Part shown: in pieces, positions 34,901 through 46,751 of the stretch
How the letters are laid out: each line of letters opens with the position of its first letter
Position numbering within the stretch: position 1 is the first letter of the stretch
From: Colocasia esculenta
Taxonomy: Eukaryota; Streptophyta; Magnoliopsida; Alismatales; Araceae
NCBI GenBank assembly: GCA_014218235.1
Contig: CM024759.1
Coordinates: 75,537,079 to 75,601,078 of the forward strand
Direction: 5' to 3'
Length of the DNA: 64,000 nucleotides
The notes under the pieces: generated by a model
What the model saw: the letters and a program-made list of their open reading frames with translations, nothing else
Database searches by the model: none
What the model was told of the DNA's origin: nothing
Position numbers and translations under genes: made by a program

Positions 34901-37599
34901 AAAAATTATAGCCAAATGACTTATCACAATATCCTATGAATTTGCACTTTAATGTTCTGAAGTTCAACTTATCTCTAAGTTGATTTGGAATGAGAACATG
35001 GGCTATGGATCCCCATTTCTTGAGATGACTCGAATCTGGTTTCCTCCCATTCCAAAGTTTATAAGGTGTACTTTCAATAGACTTGGTGGGAATTCTATTT
35101 AAAGTATAGTTTGCCGTGAACAATGCCTCTCCCCAATATTTCATAGGGAGACATGAATGTGATAGCATACATCTAACAACATTCATCAATGTTCTATTCT
35201 TTCTGCCACACCATTCTGTTGTGGCGTGTAAGGCATGGTGACATACCTTTTTATTCCATGCTCTTGGCAATATACTTCAAATTTCTTTGAGTTGTACTCC
35301 CCACCTCTATCAGTTCATAACACCTTAATATTCCTTCCAAGTTGCTTTTCTACTTCCATTCTATATTTCTTAAAGCAATATAATGCCTCAAACTTTTTAG
35401 AAATCAAGTAGACATAGGCAAACCTACAATAATCATCTATGAAAGTTATGAAATATTCATTGTTGTTGTAGGTCTTTGTACTTAGAGAGCCACAAATATC
35501 CGAGTGGACCAACTCTAACAATTCTTGTGATCTATGTCCTACCGAGAAAAGTTTCTTAGTCATTTTTCCAACTAAGCAATATTCACAAGGTGTTAATTCC
35601 ACCTTAGTCAAACACGGCAGTAGATTAATCTTAATCGTTTGTTCTATTTTAGATTTACTGGGATGTCCCAATCTAAAATGCCATAGATCACATTCTGACA
35701 AAACATACAAAGAATACTCAGAAACTTCTATCTCATTTATTTCATTGTCAATTACAGGGATACAAAATAGATCATATTTCGAGATAAACTTTCCCATAGC
35801 AAAGACTTTCCCATCATTTCCAATTGACACTTTTTTATTGTAGAATCGTACTTCGAGGCCGTTCTTCTTCAGTGCAGGAACAAAGATCAAATTACGCATG
35901 ATACCTAGTGCATAAAAGACGTCTTTAAGCACCATGACGCTATCCGCAAGTTCTAGGCGATAAGTCCCAACACCTTCCACATCCAGGTAGGTATTATTGC
36001 CCATGTAGATCCTATGTTCTCCTGCTTTGAGCTTGTTTAACTCCACTAGCCCTTTCTTCATTTTTGCAACATGACGAGTTGCACCAGAATCAATCCACCA
36101 GTTATTAGTGTCTGTCATTGCAGCATTGCATTCAATAACACCAACAAATTCCCTTTTGTTTGTTCCTCCTTGTTCTGGGTGTTTGTGTCCACTCTTGTTC
36201 TCTTGTCTTTGAGGACAATTTGACTTAAAGTGGCCAAATTTTTCACAAGTGTAGCAAGCACCATGGGGAACCTTCTTTCCCTTTCCTTGGAATTTGTTGG
36301 GCTTGAATTGGGTCTTGTTTGCTTTAATGGGGCGATTCTGATCTGAAGGCTTCCGGTGAGCAACGTTTGCCTCTTCTAGATTCACCTCTAGTTCCTTCAT
36401 TCTAGCCAGTATGTCATGCTCAATTGTTAACCTAGCTGGCAAGTCCGTGACAGTTAAAGTAGAACCACTCATTCTCAATGTTGTGGCTGACATGTCAAGT
36501 GATGCCGGCAAACTATTCAATATAATTGCCACTTACATTTTTCCTGGAATTTCAGTTCCAACAGTAGATAAGTCCTTAGCCATGACAATCATTTTATTCA
36601 CATGCTCAATCACGCTATCACCTTCCTACATCTTACATGTATTGTAACGATGCAAAAGGAGTTGAGTATTCACCTCAGTCTTGGTGTCATACTTCTCCTT
36701 GATACTTTTCCACAATTCATTAGTGGTCTTATAAGTTTCAAAGAACTCTATCATGTTGTCCTCCATGAACATGAGTATGAAACTTCTTGCCTTCTTATCA
36801 TCTAATAACCATTGATCCCTCTTTTTCTTTTCCACTTCAGTGGAATCATCATTAAGTTCCGGGACAGTGGTATCGATGATATGTTCAATGTTGTCATGGA
36901 TAAGTCCGTATCTAATTTTCCGGTGCCACATGTCATTCCTAGTTCCATTTAATTTGTCAAGTTTTACCAATTCCGTAGCAATAAACTTACAAGCCATTAG
37001 AACTAGAATAATTTTGAAAAATAAATAATTTGATTTGATCACAAACATGAAGATCATAAAAAATAAGTTGTATGATCATCTTGATTAATTTCAGCATCAT
37101 TTTGTGAATGATCATCTTTTTGTTCTATCTTGCAATTAATGTCTAAAAGCTAGTTAAACATGGAAATAACCAGATGAAAAAAAATATCCTTTTATAAAAT
37201 TCACAATAGTATGCATCAAGTCTAAATTATGCAATAAGCTTTATTATCTCATGCATGTGAAAACAAATATTAACTATTATTTTACTTGTGCATAAGTATG
37301 ACAATATTAAATAATAAATCTTTTGATATTATATCATGCGAATTGCAGGATTCAAGATGCTGTTTTATTTATTATTATTATTTAATACTCTTAAACAGTC
37401 AAAACAACTAGGTGAAATATACAATTAAATTGATCTATCTAAAACATGGTGAAGCCGAGATAAACTTATAAGAGTAAATGTGCAATTAAATTTTCAAAAA
37501 TAAGGTAAAATAACACTATGCACTATCTATTTTGAATGACTTTTTATCTAGAAGTGGTCAGTCACTTTTCTAAAACGGATGCAGGTTTCTCTTTATTTT

Positions 37600-38390
37600 A
37601 TCCTCAAAAAGGAAGAGGCCTACCTTGTTCGCAGAGCAACGAAGATGGAGATTGGGAGGGTGCCCACGCAGCTCGCGGCGGGGCGGCGTGTGGAGTCGTG
37701 GTGAGCAGCACGGTGAGGACAGCACGATGGTGCTCGGGGAGCAACGACTGGCTGTGCGCGAGTTCGCTGGCGGACGGGGGCCGTGCAGATGCAGTGGCCG
37801 AGAGACGATGGTGTGACACGAACGCGAGCAGACGTTGGGAGGGGGCGAGCAAGGGTGGCGCCGGCGTAGCGAGTCTAGCGACAGTGCCGGAGCTTGGTGA
37901 GTGATAGCGGGCGGTGCGGTTGTTAACAGGCGAACGTGCAGGGCAGCCCATGCAGCGGACAAAGACGGCGTGCGAGCGGTACGTAGAGCGAGCAGGAGCG
38001 CAGCGGCGAAGGCGGACGCGACCGGGGGCAACCGTGGACGACGACGGCGGCGGCGCCGGGTGAACGGCGTCGAGGATTGTGCAGGCGCGACGACGAGCAA
38101 GCGAGCAACACGGTGGGGTGGCGTGCAGATGAGGCGGAGCGGCGCACAGGCGAGTGTCGACGAGCGGCAGAACACGACGGCAGAGGCGTACGATCGGCGA
38201 GGGCTAGCAAGAGCGCGGCGCAGCAGCGGCGGAGGCCGCCGGGGCAGGGGCGTGAGATGCCGAGGGCGACCGGATGACAGGGGTGGCGCACCGGCGAACA
38301 AGAATAGACGCACGGCAAGCAGGGTCGGTGCAGACGCAGAACGCGGTCGTGGGTGACTACGGATGATGCGGCGTAGACGGCAGAGATCTG
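37600..38390 (-). other. GC-rich leader of the Copia element
   Basis: About 0.8 kb between the primer site and gag is very GC-rich and CpG-rich, while the rest of the element is AT-rich. Long ORFs on both strands here are Arg/Pro/Ala-rich and low complexity, as expected by chance at this composition, so none is called. It may be the element's own leader or a captured CpG-rich gene fragment. I recognise no protein. Confidence 0.55.
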
Positions 38391-38395
38391 TCTCG

Positions 38396-38407
38396 CTCTG
38401 ATACCAG
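38396..38407 (-). promoter_or_regulatory. Copia primer binding site region (tRNA-iMet type)
   Basis: On the minus strand TGGTATCAGAGC follows the 5' LTR within a base or so, complementary to initiator tRNA-Met. Confidence 0.8.
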
Positions 38408-38482
38408 TGAAGGGAGAGGAAGAAGGGTTTGGGATGTGCTTATAACAACCGATGAGTATTTTAGTCCCAACTGTCTTTTTAG

Positions 38483-39429
38483 TAGGGCTGCCAATAGACT
38501 TTCAATTTTGGTTTAGCTGATCTATTTTCATATTTTTTACAAGATGCAGAATTTTGAAAAAAAAAATTTATAATTTAACGGAAGCAGAAATAGTTATTCG
38601 AATTTTTATAAGATGCGGAAGCGGGAACATCTAATTTCGCATCGGCTTTTCTATTTTTAATAATTTTTAATAATATTATATAATATTTTTAAAGATAAAT
38701 TAATTAAGAGTCTTTGACTTTAAAAAAGAGGTCCTTACTGTAACATGATTTAACATATACTGTAACAGAGGATAATATTTACTGTAATGAGTTACAGTTT
38801 TGTCAGGGACTAGAAAATAAATCAAACATTTGATAGGGATTCCTAATTATTTTGTCCTATTTTTTATAATAAAAATATCTCAAACTCGAAGTTTTGACTT
38901 TTAAAATTTTAACTCATTGTCTCTCACCTCCCATCATATATAAATGTCATCTATTCTTGTCTCAATTATTAGCTAGTGGTCACTCTCTCATACCATCATA
39001 TATAGTAACTTTTTCTCTAATAGTCTTCATATTTACATATATTTATTATCTATTATTCAACCATTATATATGATTATATCATTTTATTATATTAATTTGA
39101 TCTTGTTATATTTCATTTAGTAAGGGTCATTATAATGTATATGATGGAGAAGATATGGTAGAAAAGATTATTAAATTTATATTTAAAATGATTTATAAAT
39201 TTAATAATTAATATATTTGTAAATTTATAAATTAATTCTAATTGTATAAATATTGTTATATCTGAAATTTCTATTTTATTTTCGTTTCCGTTTCCGATTT
39301 TTCGATAGAAAGTAGAAATAGATGCGGAAGCAAAACACCATTTTCCGTTTTCGAATCTGAAATTTCTTATAGAAAGCGGAAGTGAAAACACCTATTTCCG
39401 ATTTTGACTCTGTTCCGTTGACAGCTCTA
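38483..39429. mobile_element. Non-autonomous hAT element in the Copia LTR
   Basis: The ends are TAGGGCTGCCAATAGAC and, reversed, TAGAGCTGTCAACGGAAC, hAT-type TIRs. Subterminal GCGGAAG / CTTCCGC motifs occur in both arms. An imperfect 8-bp duplication (CTTTTTAG / CTCCTTAT) flanks it. Comparison with the uninterrupted LTR at 25267-25509 confirms it is an insertion. There is no transposase. 947 bp. Confidence 0.7.
38693..38858. mobile_element. Palindromic MITE inside the hAT element
   Basis: The ends GATAAATTAATTAAGAGTC and, reversed, GGACAAAATAATTAGGAATC pair with each other. The interior TGTAACAGAGGATAATATTTACTGTAAT matches the MITE at 2895-3053. It could also be an internal palindrome of the hAT, but the separate copy upstream of the PPR gene argues for an independent element. 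Confidence 0.5.
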
Positions 39430-39542
39430 CTCCTTATAGAGATAATTTGAAATTTTCTCTTAATTATCTCTAAAATTTATCTCATTAGATGACTCTAACA
39501 CACATCATATTCCGAGATTGTTGACCACATCCCAACAAAACA

Positions 39543-39927
39543 TGCATCGAACTTGGTACTTCACAAGAATAGAAGTTGTGATGTATATTTATGGGTGTAT
39601 GTTGAACCTAGCATAATCCTAAGTTGTAAGTTGACACGTACCCCACACTCATCCCCATCGTTCTCGCACGTGCGCTCAAACCTCTAAAGATACTGCGAAT
39701 CCCTTCATATTTCTAATTAACAACTGTAATAAAATAACATGTTATAATTACACAAATGTCCTCCACGGCAATTCACTTGTAAGCATCTCCTTGGTAACGC
39801 ATTTTTATCCATAGAACTTTTAATTTCTTTTTTGTTTCTAGTAATACTTGCTGTGTATTGAAATACATAAGTACTTGTGTGACTGACACGAAAGGTCTCA
39901 CGTGAGTACGATAAAACTTGAGTATAA
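39543..39927. other. Intergenic, no gene seen
   Basis: Unique-looking AT-rich sequence between the Copia and the Tourist-like element. Confidence 0.5.
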
Positions 39928-41068
39928 TAGGGTGTTTGGAAAGTAATTTTAAACAAAAAATTATTTCTACCTAAAAAATGATGTTGAATTCTCTTTCAAT
40001 TTTAAATTTAAAATTATAAAAATATGATGTTATGTGTTTGATAAAAATAATTTTTTAAAAAAAATTGTGTTGATGTGTTTGGGGTGAGAGAGGGAGCCGC
40101 CGAGCACGGGGAGGGGTGGGGTGGGGTGCCGCAGGGGGGAGCGAGGTGGGGGGGGGGGGGGGCTACGCCGGCACCGGCGCTGGGAGGGGCGCGGGGGCAG
40201 GGGCGCAGGTGCCGGTTGGGCTGGGAGGGGTTGCCTGCGCCGGCGGGAGGGGCGGGGGGAGGCTGGGAGGGGGGCCGGGGAGGGGCGGGGGGTGCAGACT
40301 GGGAGGGGGGCGGGAGGGGGGGGGTGCACGGGGGGTGCAGGCTGGGAGGGGGCGGGAGGGGCGGGGGGTGCAGGGGGTGCAGGCTGGGGAGGGGGGGCGG
40401 GAGGGGTGGGGGGGCAGGCTGGGAGGGGGGGGGCGCGAGGGGGGGGGGGGGGTGCACCGGCGGGGAGGGGGGCGGGGGGTGCAGGCTGGGAGGGGGGGGG
40501 GGTGGGGGGGGGGTATTGGCACCGGGAGGGGGCGGGGGTGGGTGGGCGGGCGGTGCAGGGGGGGTGCCGGCGGCGGGAAGGAGGAGGGGGGCGGGAGGGG
40601 CAGGGGGTGCAGGCTGGGAGGGGGGGCGGGGGTGGGGGGGGGGGTGCACCGGCGGGGGGGGGGCGGGGTGGAGGGCGCCGGCTCCGGGAGGGAAGGGGGT
40701 GCAGGCTGGGAGGGGCGGGGGGGTGCAGCAGGCTGGGGAGGGGGGGGGCGGGGTGGGGGGCATCGGCGCCGGGAGGGGGTGGGGGGTGGCGGGCAGTGCG
40801 TGCCGCGCCAGGAAGGAGGAGGGGGGGCGCCGGTGGTGGGTGGGGGGAGGAGACGGGAAGGAGGAGGGGGTGGGAGGAACCCGACCTACGTTGCGTTTTC
40901 AAAATAAAAACATAGTCATACTTGTTTTTTTTCTGGAAAGATTTACATAGAGTAAAAAATCTTCTCTCAAAAAAAAAATTTACTTACCAAACGGGTCAGT
41001 GTATCTGTACTCTCTCTTTTTTAAATTTTAGGAAAAAAAGAGATAAAAATTTGTAACCAAACACCCTA
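39928..41068. mobile_element. Tourist-like element with G-rich core, TSD TAA
   Basis: The ends are TAGGGTGTTTGG (39928-39939) and its inverse CCAAACACCCTA (41057-41068), flanked by TAA on both sides (39925-39927 and 41069-41071). Terminus and 3-bp TSD fit the PIF/Harbinger-Tourist group. Internal AT-rich arms enclose an 0.8-kb G-rich repeat. No transposase. Confidence 0.6.
40080..40890 (+). repeat. Extremely G-rich minisatellite
   Basis: About 800 bp built of GGTGCAGGCTGGGAGGGG-like segments with G runs up to about 13, almost no C runs and few A or T. Strand asymmetry is extreme. Long ORFs on both strands (Gly/Arg-rich on +, Pro-rich on -) are artefacts of composition. Confidence 0.9.
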
Positions 41069-42139
41069 TAAATCTTGTCATATTTACGCAAATTATTATA
41101 TAAAAATATGCATCAGTTACTTATTTCTTAAACATTGTGTGTGTTAGTGTTAGTAAGTATTACTTTTTCCTTTCGTTGAAAAAATATGCAGTTGATCACA
41201 TTTGTCCATTTTTTAGCTATAACTAGATATTTTTTGAACTAAATCCGACCACTCTCTCACATAACAAAGAGGGAAGAGAAATACTTATTACAAAAAGAGC
41301 TACGTGATATTACGTTCACATGCATGCGATGTTATATATTGGGATGATCACTAATGTTAATTATTGATGATAGATGATAAATGATAGTGACAACAATGAT
41401 TGACGGTTGGAGGCGATAATTGTGATGGACAACAATTGACAATAATTAAAAGAGAATTACATCACATCTATATAAATTTTTTTTTTGGGTTATTAGTCCA
41501 GTGACATCCGCCACGGGGAAAGTTCGGCGCCACCCAAGTTCGATCCTGGGTGGAAGCGCCCCCCCCCACCCCACCCCACCCAATGTCCATCCCGTCGTAG
41601 GCGGGGGACATCTATACAAACTTAATATGACGTGGCTGAAGTAACTTGAGACGATCCGAGTTAGGAAAATAGTTTAATAACATCATTTGATAACACACCA
41701 ATTAAAATGTACCACAACCTCATCATTTATGAGATGTTTTAACTTTTTTATTTCAATTACTGATGTAACACAGTTTTAATTATGATGATATCAAATGGTG
41801 TTACAAAATTATTTCTCTCCAAATTATGCTAATATATCTCAAGAAGGAAAAGGTCTTCAAGTGGCAGCCATCTTTGGACGAAGGGAAACTCTTGGATTCA
41901 TCGATTACAGACTCCAAGGAATATATTCTACATTACATATTTTATTGGGGTGATTCTGCAATTTCTTCTCAAAATGTCGGGGAAACCAAAGCATGAAAAC
42001 TAACAAACACGGGATTAATTTAAAGAAAAGTGATGGTTACCAATAATAGACGGCACCTTCTCCCTACCTGCGGCACGCCGGTACAGACCCTCTGAACCGG
42101 GCGCGTCGACCTCCATACCAACAGAAAGCAGAGAAATTT
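41069..42139. other. Intergenic or promoter region
   Basis: AT-rich apart from the retroposon-like insertion at 41477-41607. It could hold the promoter of the proposed leader exon that follows. Confidence 0.4.
41477..41607. mobile_element. Short tRNA-like retroposon with 13-bp TSD
   Basis: It is flanked by ACATCTATATAAA (41464-41476) and ACATCTATACAAA (41608-41620). It opens with a T run, then TTAGTCCAGTG (A-box-like) and AAGTTCGATCC (B-box-like) on the + strand. The T run suggests a minus-strand poly(A) tail while the boxes read on +, so orientation is unclear. It is not a usable tRNA gene. Confidence 0.5.
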
Positions 42140-42436
42140 CCGTCCCTTGTGTGGCTCAGAGCGCCATGGCGTAGCACCTGTGTTGTTGCAGTCCACAGTT
42201 TTGCTAGAGGGAGAGCGTCCCTCCCCTCGGTTTGCACGGAAAGGCCCGGAAGACGCAGCAGGAGGATGCCATCTGCTGCTCATGAAGGACCCTCGAAAGA
42301 TCCCCCCCAAAACGCACCTGTTCTTCCTCCGTGCGCGCTTGCGCTCTCGTTCGGTCCTTCGGACCTCCCGAGAGGAAAAGGCAGCAGCTCGGAGCTGGGA
42401 ATTGCCTCCACCCTTTCCTGGCCGGGGTTGCTACAG
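42140..42436 (+). other. Proposed 5'-leader exon of the HAD hydrolase gene
   Basis: A GC-rich island of about 300 bp in AT-rich surroundings, ending GCTACAG|GTAGAT, a good splice donor. The first coding exon of the HAD gene begins after an acceptor (CCGCAG at 56483-56488), with no promoter-like sequence nearby. Joined, the frame of the HAD ATG stays open back to a TGA near 42280 but has no upstream ATG, so the piece would be 5' UTR. Alternatively it is an exon of an unrelated lost gene. No transcript evidence is available. Confidence 0.4.
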
Positions 42437-45400
42437 GTAGATTTCTTCCGATTGCTGTTTGTTTCCCATCGGAGTTGTTTCACGAAACGTTGCATGCCTC
42501 TTTCTTTGTTGCTTTTGCGATATTTTTCCGATGTGGGTTTCGAACATGTCGACAACTGCGTTTTCGGTGTTCTCACTGATGTTACTTTTCTGGGCGACGT
42601 CAAGATTTCCGTTTTGGCCATCCTCATTGATCTAAGGTCCCAGTTGCGTTTGGTTCCTGGGTTTGTTAATATTGAGATTGGGTTGGGGAGCTGCGGGTGG
42701 GTGCAGACTGTTACGTCATGTTTGAGATTGTGATTCCCTTTAGCTGGAATATCGTTGATGGATAGTAGAAGGCTGGTTTGTCGACATATCTGTATGTGGA
42801 ATCCCGTCCGTTGTCAATTTTTCTGGGCATTGCGATCGATTTTGGTGATCGGATCTGTCAATTTCCTTCTCTTTCTGGGTAAAAGATTTGGATTCATGCT
42901 GATTTCGGCTGTAGGCTACTCATGCAACAGCAGCATTATCTGTTCCTGTTTCGTTATCTGTATCTCTTTCCTTCCTGAAATGTGCTTCTGAGGATCTAAG
43001 AAGATGCACTTGTTTTAACGGAGAAGACCGTAAAATATAGTGCTCAGCTTCCTTGCTCATGTCGATGTAAATATTGAAACCTTCGCATCCTTTTGTTTGG
43101 ACTGACGTAGAATACCGTAGTATAGAGTGAGAATCTTTGTTTTCCACCCAAAATGGCCGTACCGATTTTGACTGGCTGTAAAGCTGGTGATTTCAAATTT
43201 AAATGATTTAGTCCTTTTAAACAACCTTAAAGCAAAAGACGTTTTGACAAAGTGATCTGTCATCTGTTTTTCGAATGCGTTCAGCACTCATGACCATTTT
43301 GGACATCCAATTTCTAAGAAGGAAGATCAAGTAGCAACTATCACATGGCGATGTTCTCAGCATAAAATAAAGTATAATAAGTGGGTCAGGGATCTCAGGA
43401 GGAGGTCAAGTTTAAAATTTTCAAATGCAAACTCATCGTTATTAGCTTGTATGTCAGATTGATTCACTTCTCCAGGACATTTTTCCAGTACATTTAGACC
43501 ATATATAAGAAAATTTCATCCACATACTACCCTGAACTGCCAATTTGTTTATTGATTTGGGGCTTTTGAGCGATGGATGTGAACTAACATGTTCCACTTA
43601 CAACTCTAACTTTGCATTTTACCTTTAACATCGCTACATACTTAGCATAAGAATGATGCCGACCTTCAATTAAACTTTGCTATTATTTGACTAAAAGTAT
43701 GCTCCACAGATCATCCCAAGATACATGTTTTTGTATAAACTTAAGTAATCTATAAGTAATTTGTATAAAATTTTGGAAAAGAGTAGGCACAATTCAGCAT
43801 CTTGACATATGATTGTCATTAGGTGTGGATATCCATCCAGAAATTATGACTGATATATATCTTGTAGTCACCCACTATAGATTGCGAGCGACCATTATAT
43901 GGGGCTTGGTGCTGACATCTATGGATACTGAGGTGCACTTGGACAAGGTGGGTTGCCATTAGATCATTGCTCTATCCTCTATAGAAGAGGGAGATTAGAC
44001 CTTCTTATCCCTCCAAACTCGAGAGAGAGAAAGAGTTGTATATGTATATATATCTTGATAAATATGTACATGTACTTTAGGGAGGGAGGTGTAAGTACAT
44101 CTTATATATGTATTTACGCATATCAGTATATGTGAGAGAGGATCAGAAGGGTGCGTCCATTGCACCCTCTGATTTTGGTCTTCCTGAGCTTAAGAAACCA
44201 AAGTTCAAGACCAAGCTCATCTTAGATGTCAAATCTTAAGATCAGATGATAATATGAGAGTCGCAAGTGGGGTGGCAGAAAGTGTCAAATCTTAAGATCG
44301 GATGATAATACAACATTTCTGTTGTGCTAAAAGTTGGTGACTTGACCCACATGGGTACTCCGGAAAGGCAAACCATTTTGAAGATTACTACCTCAACATT
44401 GATCATATTGTTGATTCACTGTATATAATTACAAATGCTAATTGAAATATGCCACACGACAGGAGCCTATCTTCTAGATGTTTACTAGAGCCCTTGATAC
44501 TAATGTTAAACTCGCTCTGTTATTTTATCTTTATAGTAGGCTAGTGTTCTGGTAAGGGAAATCAGTTGCAGTTAATTATCACCCAATAAATAAAAGAAGG
44601 AAAGAAAACTAGGAACTTAATAAATTGCGTCGGATCTTCATTCTTCTTTCAAGCCTTTTGTAGTTGGTTTTTATTTATTCCCATCCAAGCCATCAGAATA
44701 TGCCTTTTTTCCTTCTCATCATCATCAGCATTTCCACATTGTAAAAATATCTAGTTTCTTAGTTGAGTTATATGCACAAGCTTGACATGTCTAGTACTGA
44801 CAATGCTTCTCAATGTTGTCATGTAGGTCAAAGGTTTTCTTTTGTCTTGTTGCAGGCACAAACTTGCTAAAATGTACCAAGGTTTAGCACTGGTCATATG
44901 TCATAATAAAGATTGCTATTAAAACTGTGTTATGCACTTACAGGATATTTTTTCTTTCTTTTTACTTCATTTGAGTAATGAAAATAGATCTTAAATTTTC
45001 TTCCTTTATGATGTGCATGTACTGACTCCAATTAGTAATGCATTAACACGAATTATCCCTATCCACTTTTCCAAAAAAAAAAAAAGAATTATCCTAAAAT
45101 ATAATCTAAGAGGGAGAAATAAATATCCAAAAGTGGACATAATTATCGTTGATAGTCTACATAATAAACATAGTATCACTATAAACATCCATCAAGTAAT
45201 ATATTGTACAAACACAAGTGCAACAAAATTCAAAGACACCTCCAGCATCAAAAGAATTTGTGTAAAAGATGTTTACCTTACTTTAACATTATGTAAGTGA
45301 TTTAAAAGTTCAAAGACTTGCATGATTGGAGAATTATTCTCTTAGCGCTTATTACCCGTTCCTACTTCTTAGCTCAATCTTGCTCTGGACTTGACTTGCC

Positions 45401-45687
45401 TGAATATAAAAAATTATGTCTATAGAATATTTGCTGAATTAAGTGAGAAAACAGAATATTCAACATAAACTTAAATTGCAAAGAAGTAATATTCAATGAT
45501 AAATGCCAACTGTTGAAACAAACTCACATTTGAACTGTCTATGGAGTCATCCATGCCACTATATTTAATCTTTTAAGTCACATATCATTAGATCTTAATA
45601 AAGTTACACTTGTTTACAGAGGAGGGATGGTGGAGAGTGCAAGTGATGGATAATTTTTACTAAGAATTGAGGAGCATTAGGCACACA
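42437..45687 (+). other. Non-coding stretch, possibly first part of a giant 5'-UTR intron
   Basis: About 3.2 kb with no recognisable gene. The short GAGAGAGA/TATATGTATA repeats at 44020-44140 are the only structure seen. Confidence 0.4.
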
Positions 45688-46175
45688 AGGTTCAAGAACA
45701 AGGGGATCGGGGCCGGATCGGCCAGCCAAAAATCGATCGGATCGGCCAATCTTGATCCGAGATCGGCCGATCCTGGCTGAGCCAGGGGTGACTGGATCGA
45801 CCCCCTATAAAAATTGTAAAAAATTAGAAAAAAATGTATATGAAAAAATAGAAAAACATAACGATTGCATTTATTAAGTGAAATACATCAATATAAAGTG
45901 TATGATACAATCATATTAATGTATAAACACAATCAATATGTATATCAATCATACAAGTGTATGTTAATATACAATATCTTATTTACCTGAACATCATTTA
46001 AGTAAATGTTAGTATTTGTAGTTTCATTTATTCAAGATATTACTTATAAATAAGAAAGTATCCCCCATTTGAATCTAATAAAAATATCAAAAAAATCATA
46101 TCTCTTACCAATAAAAGGTCAACTCTCCCATTCGAGAAGAAAATCGTGATTTTGATGATTCTATCAAAATAGTTT
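45688..46175 (+). repeat. Foldback element, left arm
   Basis: It begins with GATCGGCC-rich sequence (about 45700-45800) and continues to CTATCAAAATAG. Large parts recur inverted at 55567-56032 (for example GGTCAACTCTCCCATTCGAG here and GATGGGAGAGTTGAC there; GATGTTCA and AACATTTACTTAAAT also pair). The Tat element was inserted near the loop. Confidence 0.7.
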
Positions 46176-46751
46176 TGTTGCTGCACGAGCAATGGGGGGG
46201 TTGACCGGGGTCAATCCAAGTGGGTCTCGAGGCGATGGCGGGTCGTCGTCGACTTGGGCTGCTTGAGCTTGAACCTGCAAAGACCACCGAGCTGCCTCGG
46301 TGGGGAGACACTCCGACGCCCAAGTCAGGCAAAAGAAAAGAAGTAAGAGAATTTTTATGCCACGAGTAGCATACCTTGGTCTGAAGCGTCTCCTTTGCTT
46401 TTATAGGGGGGTTGTGCAAGGTAGACTTTTTCCCCTGCCTAAGTTAGCCACGCACATTTCCTTGTTGAATCGGCGTCCCAAGGCAAGGGGCGCGATCACC
46501 GGATGTCTCCCCCTGGATTGCAACTGGCGATTGCCAGCCAGGGATGGGGGGAGCTGTCGCGGCCCGGGATCTCAGAGCCTTTCCTTATTAGGCATGCAGT
46601 TTTTGAGAAGGTAGGACCAGCTAAGATTACCTTATATGGGGACGAAAGAATCTTTAGCCGAGGACCTTTTCGTCAACACCGAGGACCTTGTCGTCGGCAT
46701 TACTTGTGGGCCCTACCCAGGAGCCATCGTCGGCGGTGGTTATCAGTATCA
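46176..46751 (-). repeat. 3' LTR of Tat element
   Basis: On the + strand TGTTGCTGCACGAGC to GTTATCAGTATCA, 576 bp, matching 54990-55566. Confidence 0.95.

Larger units (their letters stand above)
25705..36997 (-). pseudogene. Copia gag-pol, many stops and frameshifts, split by solo LTR A
   Basis: Gag begins at 36997 (MACKFIATELVKLDKLNG). It has in-frame stops at 36626-36628 and 36533-36535, then a CCHC knuckle (CYTCEKFGHFKSNC). Protease has WWIDSGATRHVA, and the pre-integrase domain has LWHFRLGHPS. Integrase (HSDICGS...FIDDYCRF) meets a TGA near 35313, where TDRGGEY follows, and a small deletion near 35216 breaks the frame at the conserved NGVAERKNRT motif. RT is badly broken at 34080-34460 but keeps YVDDILLVGND. 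The frame is cut at 33632 by solo LTR A and resumes at 26302 (KPDIAYAV), with further stops before RNase H (SDVDFGGDKDDGKSTLG, YCDNQATISL), which ends at 25705. It is non-functional. Confidence 0.9.
25267..39537 (-). mobile_element. Ty1/Copia retrotransposon, decayed, with nested insertions, TSD AAACA
   Basis: A minus-strand element bounded by AAACA at 25262-25266 and 39538-39542. In its own direction it starts at 39537 (TGTTGGGATGTGG) and ends at 25267. The LTRs are 39537-38408, enlarged by a hAT insertion, and 25509-25267 (243 bp). Next to the upstream LTR is the primer site TGGTATCAGAGC. Before the downstream LTR is a purine tract, AAGTGGGAGA. The coding region (36997-25705) has the Copia order: gag, protease, integrase, RT, RNase H. 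A 7.3-kb nest of two solo LTRs interrupts RT. Without insertions it would be about 6 kb. Confidence 0.93.
38408..39537 (-). repeat. 5' LTR of Copia element, split by a hAT element
   Basis: On the + strand it begins TGAAGGGAGAGGAAG and ends CACATCCCAACA. The parts 38408-38482 and 39430-39537 together align with the 243-bp LTR at 25267-25509. Confidence 0.88.

Noticed and set aside
37570..38356. Long Arg/Pro/Ala-rich ORFs on both strands
   Set aside because: GC-rich leader of a Copia element; no domain, no family resemblance, and overlapping frames are all open.
40030..40915. Several 250-290-residue ORFs, Gly/Arg-rich on + and Pro-rich on -
   Set aside because: They overlap in all frames within a G-rich repeat; absence of stops follows from composition.
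41487..41560. A tRNA gene suggested by A- and B-box-like motifs
   Set aside because: No clover-leaf can be formed that I can see, and the segment is bounded by a 13-bp target duplication, so it is a retroposon.
42149..42733. A 194-residue gene
   Set aside because: The frame runs through a likely splice donor at 42436 into AT-rich sequence; no family resemblance. A leader exon is the better explanation.
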